A DNA stretch of 44,189 bases, from NCBI GenBank assembly GCA_946415705.1, contig CAMKTN010000018.1, forward strand, positions 1 to 44,189, in the 5' to 3' direction. Source of the DNA: an uncultured Prevotellaceae bacterium. GTDB taxonomy: Bacteria; Bacteroidota; Bacteroidia; Bacteroidales; Bacteroidaceae. Numbering within the stretch: position 1 is the first letter of the stretch; every line of letters begins with the position of its first letter. Below the pieces are notes generated by a model. That model did no database searches and was not told the DNA's origin. It saw only the letters and a list, made by a program, of their open reading frames with translations. Made by a program: the position numbers and the translations under genes. Shown here one piece after another: positions 18,217 to 25,000 of this stretch.

Positions 18217-18226
18217 TTTGCGCCTG

Positions 18227-18234
18227 CAAAGGTA
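18227..18234 (-). promoter_or_regulatory. -7 element for the ABC-F / mce operon
   Basis: The minus strand reads TACCTTTG followed by C, the commonest form in this window, 55 bases before the ATG at 18171. Confidence 0.65.
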
Positions 18235-18386
18235 CAACAAAATCCTGATACAACCACTCTCCCACCCCTGTAAAATCTCTAAACCGTCGTATTTAGGTTT
18301 CATCACACCATTAACGTTCAAAAAATGCACGTTATTATCGTCACGCTCCAACTCGCCCTCCTTGAAGGCATTCAGAACGTGACATC

Positions 18387-18757
18387 AACCCTTAAGGCTT
18401 TTTCTCATAACCCTTAAGCCTTTTGCCCGAAACCCTTAAGGCTTTTGACCCGAAGGCCACGCTCTTCTCGTTGTTCCATCGTGACCGAACAACCAACGCA
18501 CCGCGCTCTTCCAACTGGACCACCATGGTGGAACACTCAACGCACCGCGCTCTTCCATCGTGTCCCACGCGTGGGACTCGCAATAAGGACGCATCCCTCG
18601 GGCCGTTGCGACGCGTCGTGAAGGCCTTTGCGACGCGTCCTTCTTAAAAAGTTTTGCCGAAAACCCTATGAGCCCTACGCAAACTGCATCCCTCCGTCAT
18701 AGTCCAGCAAGTCGCCGATGCCGATTCACCTACCCTCGTGCGTAGGGCTCATAGGTT
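18387..18757. repeat. Composite multi-hairpin dispersed repeat, copy 1
   Basis: It begins with three AACCCTTAAGGCTTTT-like units spaced by about 22 bases. Next come an inverted repeat GTTGTTC/GAACAAC (18470-18476, 18487-18493), the palindrome CCACCATGGTGG (18520-18531) and GTCCCACGCGTGGGAC (18562-18577). Between the last dyads are two copies of a CAACGCACCGCGCTCTTCCA spacer. It ends with a 17-bp perfect inverted repeat (18664-18680 with 18739-18755) enclosing 58 bases. A second copy is at 43878-44189. No coding capacity is supported. Confidence 0.85.
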
Positions 18758-18812
18758 TTTCCGCAAAAATAATTTTGTCACTTCACAAAAGACACTACTA
18801 CTCCCTCGCCTG

Positions 18813-18869
18813 ACCCTCTATAGTCCCTACGCGCAGACACTGTAGAGGGTAAGCGTAAAGACTATAGAG
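18813..18869. repeat. 19-bp inverted repeat around CCCTCTATAGTC
   Basis: The arms CCCTCTATAGTC...CTACGC and GCGTA...GACTATAGAGGG pair over 19 positions with two mismatches. The loop contains a third related stretch, CTGTAGAGGGTA. The function is unknown. Confidence 0.6.
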
Positions 18870-19073
18870 GGTACAAATAGCGTGCTATATTACCTTGCGC
18901 AACAGGCTACATCATGCGATGCAGCCTGTTGGATGAAATTTCGTGCGATGTGCGATGTTTCTATGTTAAGAAATATATAATTTTTGAGCACCCTTTGTTG
19001 CAATCAGTTTGTTGCATTGTGGGTCAAAGAAACCGCGATACCCCAATTATGGAGACAAATTAAACTAACGCTT

Positions 19074-19940
19074 TCATATTGCGTGAATAAAGGGACTGTA
19101 TCGTTTTGATGTACTGAATACTCCACAGCAATTCTTCAACTGACTGCAGTCTTTACATTGTTGCAAATTTGTTTTCTTCCATGTCGAAATAGATTTACAG
19201 GCATAGGGCCAAAGAGTCACTGGAAGAAGGCAATGTGGGATGTTGAAGACTTTTGCAGAGATGTTACAGCATTCCATATGACGGATTGCATCCATAAGAT
19301 ATGGATTCATTTCAAATGGTTCCACCCAAACACGATGATAGTTTCTATCAGCATAACCAGTAATCTCCAAACCCATAAATGACACCTGTGAGACAAATGG
19401 CAGATTCAATGTTATGTACTCAGCAATCTGTGGAAGCCTTGAATAGTTATCTTTCAACATTATCACACGCAGTTCTATCTCATAGCCAAGCAATCCCAGA
19501 TTGTGAAGTCCTTTCATTGTCTCAAAGAATGCACCTTTTGCTCCAGCTATTCTGTCATGGTCAATGGGATTATCTGAATGAAGAGGTATGCCAAAGACAA
19601 AATGATGATCTACCATCTTTGCAAATTGAATTGTATAATCCTTGTCAGCAAACCGTCGTCCATTAGTCAACAAATGAATATTTGCATTGGGCATCCTCTT
19701 CCTAATTGCATGTATGTATTGAATGAGTCTCTCTTCTGTCAGTGTGGGCTCACCGCCTGTTATGCAGACAAAATCAGTATCTGCATCAGCAGTTTCTATC
19801 AGTTGACAGTTTCTATTCCACAATCTTTCGGAGTCATCTACGTCTGTAGGCGGTTGGCAGCACATGATGCAACGATTAGAACATGCGGAGGTGATGAACA
19901 ATGTGTTATCGTTATCTCCCTTTCGAAATTTATCTGTCAT
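19074..19940 (-). CDS. hxsC: His-Xaa-Ser system radical SAM maturase HxsC
   Basis: This radical SAM enzyme is inferred to modify HxsA. The N-terminal CSNRCIMC gives the C-x3-C-x2-C iron-sulfur motif (Cys20, Cys24, Cys27 from the chosen start). It is followed by ITGGEPTLTEE, which binds S-adenosylmethionine, and a C-terminal cluster of Cys (YACKS, QQCKDC, KNCCGVF) that may hold a further iron-sulfur centre. The frame is open to 19988, but I prefer ATG 19940 (MTDKFRKGD): it overlaps the hxsB stop by 11 bases in a coupled ATG/TAA arrangement and gives 288 residues. Pairing with HxsB, HxsD and a His-Xaa-Ser repeat protein identifies the family. Codons are more AT-rich than in the flanking core genes. 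Confidence 0.88.
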   Translation of the reverse strand: MTDKFRKGDNDNTLFITSACSNRCIMCCQPPTDVDDSERLWNRNCQLIETADADTDFVCITGGEPTLTEERLIQYIHAIRKRMPNANIHLLTNGRRFADKDYTIQFAKMVDHHFVFGIPLHSDNPIDHDRIAGAKGAFFETMKGLHNLGLLGYEIELRVIMLKDNYSRLPQIAEYITLNLPFVSQVSFMGLEITGYADRNYHRVWVEPFEMNPYLMDAIRHMECCNISAKVFNIPHCLLPVTLWPYACKSISTWKKTNLQQCKDCSQLKNCCGVFSTSKRYSPFIHAI

Positions 19941-21336
19941 AGGCCCAAGATAGGAATATTGGCAAAACATCCTTGCCGCGTTCGTCAATCATCGTAAACA
20001 AGTAATCAAAGATTTCCTTATGGAAACGGCAGAACAGACTTGTCGGCCTATGACCATACCAGTCTCCCTGCGTAGAATAGTTGCGAACAGGGTCTGCCCC
20101 ACAGTATTGAAAGTAAGCACAGTCAGAGCAACCTGCAATATATTCTGTTGCCCACACCTCTGACAGTTGGCGTGCCTTCTTGCCACAGAATAGCTCTTGG
20201 TATGTGCTGTCAACACGTCCAAGGCGAAAGGTAAAATCCCCAGCCTCTGCCATCATGCGGGATTCGTCTGAACAATAGACATAACCATCATAATTATAAA
20301 CTATAACGCTGTTGATGATACCAGCCGGCGACTGAAGATCAACAAAACCAATGGGAAATGGCGTGAGAATTTTTCTCATCAGTATCGCAGTGAAATCCTC
20401 TCTGAAATACTCTCCCTCTCGATTGAGTTTCAAAATATATTCCAAGGCCACCTTATAGAACATAATGAAACGGTCATAGTATAAGTCCCAGTTTGCATTA
20501 TCTTTAGCTCTACCGTAAGGATTCAGCGGACGTAGAAACATATTGCGAAAACCGAGTTCGCGATAGGAATCAACGATGTCTATTGGATAGTCCAATGAAA
20601 AATCGGAGGTTGTCATCAAAGGAGAGACCCTACCTAGCCCCAACTCATTACGAACAATTCCCAAATTCTGTTTGAAGCATTGATAGCTACCCTTAACGCC
20701 ACGGTTATGGTCATGTATAAACTCCGGCCCGTCAAGCGAAGTGGATACGAATATGTGGTACTGCTTGCACAAATCAATCAGCTCTGGATTCAGTCTTATT
20801 AGATTCGTGCATAGCACATATTTGACATCTTTGCCAATCGTAGCATTGCGTTTCTCTGTTTCCACAATCGCATATTCTACCAATTCTGGCACCAATGACG
20901 ATTCTCCACCTTGAAATTCCATCGTTATGCAGGGATTGGGTGATTGAAGCATTAGGCCGATGGCTTGGTCAAGTGATTCCCTACTGATTGATTTTGTGCT
21001 TGTTCCTTCGTCCTGGCTTGATGCATGACAGTAAATGCATTTCTGATTACAACGCAGTGTAAGAACAAAGATATGCAGAGCTGTGCCATTGAGAAACGAT
21101 TTCTTAGTTCTTAGACGAGTTGACAGAATATCTTGAAGCAACGGATTATAGTCCACACAGATTATGTGTTTCCCAAACAAGTCTTTGTAGAGTTCTGATT
21201 CAGGATTAATACTGCCGTCAAGAATCCTTCTGACCGTACCGCTTGGAGCCAGTAAATAATCACCGACTTCGCTCACCAACAGTTCCTTGTTCTTGAGCCT
21301 TGTGAACTTAAAAGGTAAGAGCTTATACTTCCTCAT
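19930..21336 (-). CDS. hxsB: His-Xaa-Ser system radical SAM maturase HxsB
   Basis: A 468-residue radical SAM enzyme. Its N-terminal domain, YKLLPFKFTRL...LLVSEVGDYLL, is the pattern I associate with HxsB. The radical SAM core has Cys96, Cys100 and Cys103 in LRCNQKCIYC, then MEFQGGESSL. The C-terminal part has GCSDCAYFQYC and a distant LFCRFH, resembling a SPASM-type auxiliary cluster region, which is common in peptide-modifying enzymes. It overlaps hxsD by 14 bases and hxsC by 11, so the set is translated together. The chemistry is unknown; action on HxsA is inferred from context. Confidence 0.9.
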   Translation of the reverse strand: MRKYKLLPFKFTRLKNKELLVSEVGDYLLAPSGTVRRILDGSINPESELYKDLFGKHIICVDYNPLLQDILSTRLRTKKSFLNGTALHIFVLTLRCNQKCIYCHASSQDEGTSTKSISRESLDQAIGLMLQSPNPCITMEFQGGESSLVPELVEYAIVETEKRNATIGKDVKYVLCTNLIRLNPELIDLCKQYHIFVSTSLDGPEFIHDHNRGVKGSYQCFKQNLGIVRNELGLGRVSPLMTTSDFSLDYPIDIVDSYRELGFRNMFLRPLNPYGRAKDNANWDLYYDRFIMFYKVALEYILKLNREGEYFREDFTAILMRKILTPFPIGFVDLQSPAGIINSVIVYNYDGYVYCSDESRMMAEAGDFTFRLGRVDSTYQELFCGKKARQLSEVWATEYIAGCSDCAYFQYCGADPVRNYSTQGDWYGHRPTSLFCRFHKEIFDYLFTMIDERGKDVLPIFLSWAYDR

Positions 21337-21649
21337 CTGCTAACAACTCCTCCATATTAGCAAAAGCCTTGATATAAAGTATATTCTTGATGTCCTTTGT
21401 CTCTGCTGTTATCACCTCTCGCATTTGATAATCACTCAGCATTTGTGACAAACGTCCCTTGACGTCATCCCAATTCACTACATCGTGACTTTCAAGAGAG
21501 AGAGTCCATATATTGCCCTCTATAATCTGCATGATGGTAAAGTCACGACTTAGCCAATATGCGACTTTGGCAATAACTTCTTTGGAATAGACATCTGCAT
21601 CTATCTTGACGATGGCTCTATTGCCAGACTCAATAGTAAAAGACTTCAT
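21323..21649 (-). CDS. hxsD: His-Xaa-Ser system protein HxsD
   Basis: A 108-residue small protein between the substrate and the maturases. Residues around LSQMLSDYQMRE match the LLNDYxxRE hallmark I recall for HxsD, and the alternating hydrophobic/charged strands before it suggest a compact alpha/beta fold. By analogy with small partner proteins of other radical SAM systems it may deliver the substrate peptide, but this is inference. Its start overlaps the hxsA stop by 4 bases (ATGA type) and its end overlaps hxsB by 14 bases. Confidence 0.85.
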   Translation of the reverse strand: MKSFTIESGNRAIVKIDADVYSKEVIAKVAYWLSRDFTIMQIIEGNIWTLSLESHDVVNWDDVKGRLSQMLSDYQMREVITAETKDIKNILYIKAFANMEELLADEEV

Positions 21650-22623
21650 TTCTGATTATTTGGTAAAGAAATCAACAATCTCAGCCTTCGTTCATCTACC
21701 AATGTCGTTTCAGGCAAACCATTCTCACGTAAAAATGCGTAATAGGCTCTGACAATCCTAGACTTTTCATATTCACTCATGATATCATCGGCATCATAGC
21801 TCTTCAAATATCCTTTTTCAACAAGTAGGATTGCTACAGCCAAAAGTGCATTACGATCTTTTGTAATATCCAATGAATCTTTTGTAGCGGCATTGACCAA
21901 TCTCTGTCTAGTATCTTTCCATTGATGAAGATCTATAAGGAAATCCGTAGATGCCTTGCCTGTTTTCTTTCGACCCATGCGAGCCTGCATACGTTTTACA
22001 GAACGCTTCACCTTACGGTCATATTTGTAGTGTGACCATTTGTGAGAATAACTCCTATCGACTTGTTCCAACACATCATTATCTATAAGAAAGTCCGTCA
22101 TGCGGTCAACGTCATTGCCATATTTCCCACTTGAAAGATCCCGACTGGCATAAGCGTGATAGCTATTGATTTCAGCCTGACGCGAAGCCACATGTTTTTT
22201 ATGTGTCTTTATTATATGCTTTACAAGCAGGGAAACTCCTATTCCAGCTAGAGCTGCCCCAGCACCTATTAGCAGGCCTTTTGCCTCATTACTAATTCCC
22301 GTATGAGATGAAGAGCCAGAGCCACCACCAATACCAGAGGAAACGTGCGAGGTATGAGCAGATGATGTATGCGACTCGTGCGAAACATGTGAAACGTGTG
22401 AACTGTGCGCCGTATGCCCAAGTACCTCACCTAGAGACGGATGACTCTCTAATACGCCATTTGACAAGACCTCCGATAACATCTCGGTGTTCGCATCGTT
22501 CCCCTCACGCTCTTTCCGTGCCATTGTCCCAGATGTTCCCGTAGCTTGTGCTGCCGGTATACCTATTGTAGATAAAGATGCCAGCAATAGGGCTTTAAGA
22601 TAATGTTTGTCTTGGTTCTTCAT
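21646..22623 (-). CDS. hxsA: His-Xaa-Ser repeat protein HxsA (candidate modified substrate)
   Basis: A 325-residue protein with an N-terminal signal peptide (basic N-region, Leu/Ala core, cleavage near AAQA, residue 27). A Ser/His-rich region contains seven His-x-Ser triplets between residues 73 and 95 (five consecutive, then two), followed by a Gly/Ser linker. A hydrophobic segment spans residues 116-135. The C-terminal half is basic, with two stretches that look like helical peptidoglycan-binding-type modules (about 205-245 and 270-320). The repeats are taken to be the target of HxsB and HxsC. The protein is secreted or membrane-anchored, with the repeats probably in the periplasm. It begins 139 bases after the Cys-rich lipoprotein gene. 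The peptidoglycan link is a resemblance only. Confidence 0.88.
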   Translation of the reverse strand: MKNQDKHYLKALLLASLSTIGIPAAQATGTSGTMARKEREGNDANTEMLSEVLSNGVLESHPSLGEVLGHTAHSSHVSHVSHESHTSSAHTSHVSSGIGGGSGSSSHTGISNEAKGLLIGAGAALAGIGVSLLVKHIIKTHKKHVASRQAEINSYHAYASRDLSSGKYGNDVDRMTDFLIDNDVLEQVDRSYSHKWSHYKYDRKVKRSVKRMQARMGRKKTGKASTDFLIDLHQWKDTRQRLVNAATKDSLDITKDRNALLAVAILLVEKGYLKSYDADDIMSEYEKSRIVRAYYAFLRENGLPETTLVDERRLRLLISLPNNQK

Positions 22624-22707
22624 TTACATATGAAATAGGGTTCTCTGATTTGATGCTCTTTCGATATTTCTAGTACCACATAATTTTTCAATCATGTTTC
22701 AAGGCAC

Positions 22708-22752
22708 TTTATTCAAACCTCGTATGTCTTGAACCTGTTAAGTTTGAATAAA
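22708..22752. promoter_or_regulatory. 11-bp inverted repeat upstream of hxsA
   Basis: TTTATTCAAAC and GTTTGAATAAA are perfect complements separated by 23 bases, between the Cys-rich lipoprotein gene and hxsA. There is no T run after the hairpin on the minus strand, so it fits an operator or transcript-processing stem better than a terminator. Confidence 0.5.
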
Positions 22753-22762
22753 TGCAAACTAA

Positions 22763-23017
22763 CTAGTATGTAAGCATACCACCAGGATTAAGCTTTCCAA
22801 CTTTCACATCAGAGCATGTACAATCTTTACATTTCCCCGAACAGTTGGCATTACGGCTGCAATCACAATTGCTGTAATTATATTTGTCATTATCATTATC
22901 CTTGTCACACGATGTTAGCAATGTCATTCCAAGTGTCGTAGGAACAATAAGAATGAGGATTAACTGTGACGCTTTTTGGGAAAGTGCCTTTAAAGACAGT
23001 AGTTCTGCATTAAACAT
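22763..23017 (-). CDS. Small Cys-rich lipoprotein
   Basis: I do not recognise this 84-residue protein. It has a long N-region, a hydrophobic core (about 19-34) and a lipobox LLTSC with Cys37. The short mature part begins with Asp/Asn-rich DKDNDNDKYNYSN. It then has six cysteines within residues 51-68 in the spacing C-x-C-x5-C-x3-C-x2-C-x-C, and ends in GKLNPGGMLTY. The ATG at 23017 is clear. Position directly upstream of hxsA and on the same strand makes it a candidate second substrate or anchor of the Hxs system; a metal- or iron-sulfur-binding lipoprotein is another possibility. No homologous family comes to mind. Confidence 0.6.
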   Translation of the reverse strand: MFNAELLSLKALSQKASQLILILIVPTTLGMTLLTSCDKDNDNDKYNYSNCDCSRNANCSGKCKDCTCSDVKVGKLNPGGMLTY

Positions 23018-23199
23018 AATAGTAAAGTGTTATGCCTATAGACTTCCATAGATTCAGCGTTTATATTATTGGATGTAGGAGTCTGTACCATGTACACATC
23101 CTTTATTATGAAGCATCGTCCGTCGGGATCTTCGGGAATTCTTGCGCTGGGGACGTTAGAGGTTATTGAATTGCCACAATCGTCCTGAAACCGCTCCAC
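22990..23199 (-). CDS. Possible small ORF between the BspA-like and Cys-rich lipoprotein genes
   Basis: A 69-codon frame overlaps the 3' end of the BspA-like gene and the 5' end of the Cys-rich lipoprotein gene, each in another frame. It has no signal peptide, no recognised motif and no visible ribosome-binding site. Its middle (IPEDPDGRCFIIKDVYMVQ) looks protein-like. It may be a small real gene, a decayed tail, or chance. The 145 bases between the two sure genes hold nothing else that I can name. Confidence 0.22.
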   Translation of the reverse strand: MERFQDDCGNSITSNVPSARIPEDPDGRCFIIKDVYMVQTPTSNNINAESMEVYRHNTLLLCLMQNYCL

Positions 23200-24605
23200 G
23201 GAGATTTCTTCCTGTATGTGTAAATTACCGATGAAGGCACATGCAGTGTCCCATTCGCAATGGTAGAATTATCAAAAGCGCCCGAACCCGTATTGGGCAC
23301 CTTCTCTGCATAGCAGTAAACGTTGGTCAGACCCTTGCTGTTATAAAAAACCAGATCTTCGATGCTAGTGACGGATGACGGGATGGTTACGGAGGTCAGG
23401 CCCGTGCAGCCATAGAAAGCCATTTCCCCAATACTGTTGACGCCCTCAGGGATTGTTACGGAGGTTAGACCCGTGCAGTCAGCGAAAGCGTTCTTCCCGA
23501 TGCTGGTGATACCCATTGGGATGGTTGCAGAGGTCAGCCCCGAGCAACCATCGAAAGAATACATCCCGATGCTGGTGACGGATGACGGGATTACCAAATC
23601 TTTGATTTCTTGTCCATTAAGATAAAGATGATGTGCATAGTGAAGAGGATTCTCCTCAAAAGCAATCTTACACCAAGCTTCCAAATTTGTAATATGAACG
23701 GAGGTCAAACCCATACAACCATAAAACGCACTGTTCCCGATGCTGGTGATGGATGAGGGGATGGCCACGGAGCGTAGGCCCTTGCAGTCTTGAAAAGCAC
23801 TCTTCCCGATGCTGGTGACACCCTCTGGGATGGTTACGTAGGTCAGACCCGTGCAGCCATCGAAAGCAGACTCCCCAATGTTGGTGACGGATGAAGGGGT
23901 CATCACAGAGGTCAACCCTGTACATTTAAAGAAAGCATACCGTCCGATGCTGTTGACACCTTCAGGGAGGGTTACGGATGTAAGACCCGTGTAGTAAGCG
24001 AAAGCCCATTCCCCGATTTTGGTGACACCTTCACCTATGATATAGCTTTTAACTTGTTTACCAAAAATTTCCCTAAGGTTAGGACTATTAGAATAATTCA
24101 TGGCTGCGATGCTATTACTATTGATGGTCACGGAAGTCAGACTCGTACAACCCTCGAAAGCCCCATATCCGATGTGGATGACAGATGAAGGGATGGTCAC
24201 GGATGTGAGTACCGTACATTCTCCGAAAGCATATTCGCCAATCTCTATTACGTGCAATTCGTGTCCCGCATAGTTGAGCTGCGAGATAATCTTTGCCCTT
24301 CCAGCAAAAGTGTCTTTATCGTATCCCGTCACAATGAGATTCCCATCGGTGACAGAATACTTTATCTTATCAATATAAAAGCTTTCGCCGTCAATGTTGA
24401 CAAAGTGATGCCCACCATCGGCATTACCATTCTCATCTACTGTGACAATGATGGGAGCAGTAGAATCACCCTGATCATCTTGCCCTCCTTGACCATCCTG
24501 ATTGTTTTTCTGTTCAGACGGCTGTTCTGCCTCATCCTTCCCGCAGGAGATTGTGAGGGGCAGAAGCATGGCAATCAATAAAGAAATAAGAAATATTTGT
24601 TTCAT
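23163..24605 (-). CDS. BspA-like leucine-rich-repeat lipoprotein
   Basis: A 480-residue surface lipoprotein. The signal peptide ends in LTISC with Cys21 as the lipid site, followed by a Gln/Asp/Gly-rich linker (22-48). About a dozen 23-residue leucine-rich repeats of the LRR_5/BspA type follow from about residue 125 to 450, each close to FxxCTGLTSVTIPxxVTSIG. The C-terminal LHVPSSVIYTYRKKSPWSGF block is the usual closing module of BspA proteins. The family often binds host or matrix proteins. The nearly identical repeats could recombine. It is the first gene of the minus-strand run leading to the hxs genes. The closest promoter-like element is 346 bases upstream (24951). Confidence 0.88.
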   Translation of the reverse strand: MKQIFLISLLIAMLLPLTISCGKDEAEQPSEQKNNQDGQGGQDDQGDSTAPIIVTVDENGNADGGHHFVNIDGESFYIDKIKYSVTDGNLIVTGYDKDTFAGRAKIISQLNYAGHELHVIEIGEYAFGECTVLTSVTIPSSVIHIGYGAFEGCTSLTSVTINSNSIAAMNYSNSPNLREIFGKQVKSYIIGEGVTKIGEWAFAYYTGLTSVTLPEGVNSIGRYAFFKCTGLTSVMTPSSVTNIGESAFDGCTGLTYVTIPEGVTSIGKSAFQDCKGLRSVAIPSSITSIGNSAFYGCMGLTSVHITNLEAWCKIAFEENPLHYAHHLYLNGQEIKDLVIPSSVTSIGMYSFDGCSGLTSATIPMGITSIGKNAFADCTGLTSVTIPEGVNSIGEMAFYGCTGLTSVTIPSSVTSIEDLVFYNSKGLTNVYCYAEKVPNTGSGAFDNSTIANGTLHVPSSVIYTYRKKSPWSGFRTIVAIQ

Positions 24606-24936
24606 AGTCGGTATTGTTTTAGTTGATAATTATCGCTTAAGCACAGGACAAAAAGAAAACGTGGACAATTTACATCGTCTACGTATTCAGAGGTATTGGG
24701 GAAAACCTTACTATCTTAAACGAGTAAATGCCCACGCCAAACGGCGTGAACAATCTACTTCAGTTCTTGATAGTATCATCTAATTCCCCAATTATCTGAA
24801 TACAAGAATCAAAAGTGGACGTCCAGTCTTATGTCCTTATGATGTTGTCTATGTCATAGTGAGTTGTTAAGGGTTCAACATATCTTGATTAGGCCCCTTC
24901 GCTAAGGTTGAATCGGCTTCAAAAAGCCTTCTTCAT
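24606..24936. other. Leader or intergenic region with structured element
   Basis: No gene is seen. Bases 24683-24803 can fold into a long imperfect hairpin. The outer arms are GTATTCAGA...TTGGGGAA and TTCCCCAA...CTGAATAC; inner arms are ACTATC and GATAGT. A terminal hairpin CACGCC-AAAC-GGCGTG sits at about 24732-24747. If the element at 24951 is the promoter, this would lie in the 5' leader of the BspA-like gene. Confidence 0.5.
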
Positions 24937-24958
24937 GGCCCTTTCGGCGACAAAGATA
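24937..24958. repeat. Direct repeat A flanking the transposase gene (contains -7 element)
   Basis: GGCCCTTTCG, four variable bases and CAAAGATA. The same 10+4+8 layout occurs at 25762-25783. On the minus strand it starts with the promoter element TATCTTTG, which may drive the BspA-like gene. Confidence 0.7.
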
Positions 24959-25000
24959 CACATTATTTTATTACGCGCACAAAAAAAGGACGGTTTTTCG

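Larger units (their letters stand above)
18235..19073. other. Gene-free repeat block
   Basis: No convincing gene is present in about 840 bases. The stretch holds a composite multi-hairpin repeat (18387-18757), a separate inverted repeat around 18813-18869, and a 9-bp inverted repeat CAACAGGCT/AGCCTGTTG at 18900-18908 and 18923-18931. The last 140 bases are AT-rich, with a TTTGTTGCA direct repeat, next to the hxsC stop. Open frames inside the composite repeat do not behave as coding. Confidence 0.7.

Noticed and set aside
18423..18647. Open frames in the two composite repeats (18423-18647 and 43971-44189) encode alike peptides, and 8 of 12 differing codons in one 38-codon stretch are synonymous.
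   Set aside because: Just upstream in the same alignment all seven differing codons change the residue. The frame is lost further downstream, the conserved parts coincide with DNA palindromes, and no start or ribosome-binding site is convincing. DNA structure explains the conservation better.
18387..18757. CRISPR-like array at the composite repeat.
   Set aside because: The units are of unequal length, spacers are not unique sequences of constant size, and no cas gene is near.
18900..18931. Terminator of hxsC at the CAACAGGCT/AGCCTGTTG hairpin.
   Set aside because: The stem is 140 bases from the hxsC stop and no T run follows on the minus strand.
22763..23017. Cys-rich small protein as a metallothionein or rubredoxin.
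   Set aside because: It has a lipoprotein signal, and the Cys spacing fits neither family.
24502..24783. 93-codon plus-strand frame across the start of the BspA-like gene and its leader.
   Set aside because: It covers the minus-strand lipoprotein signal and the structured leader; no family features.
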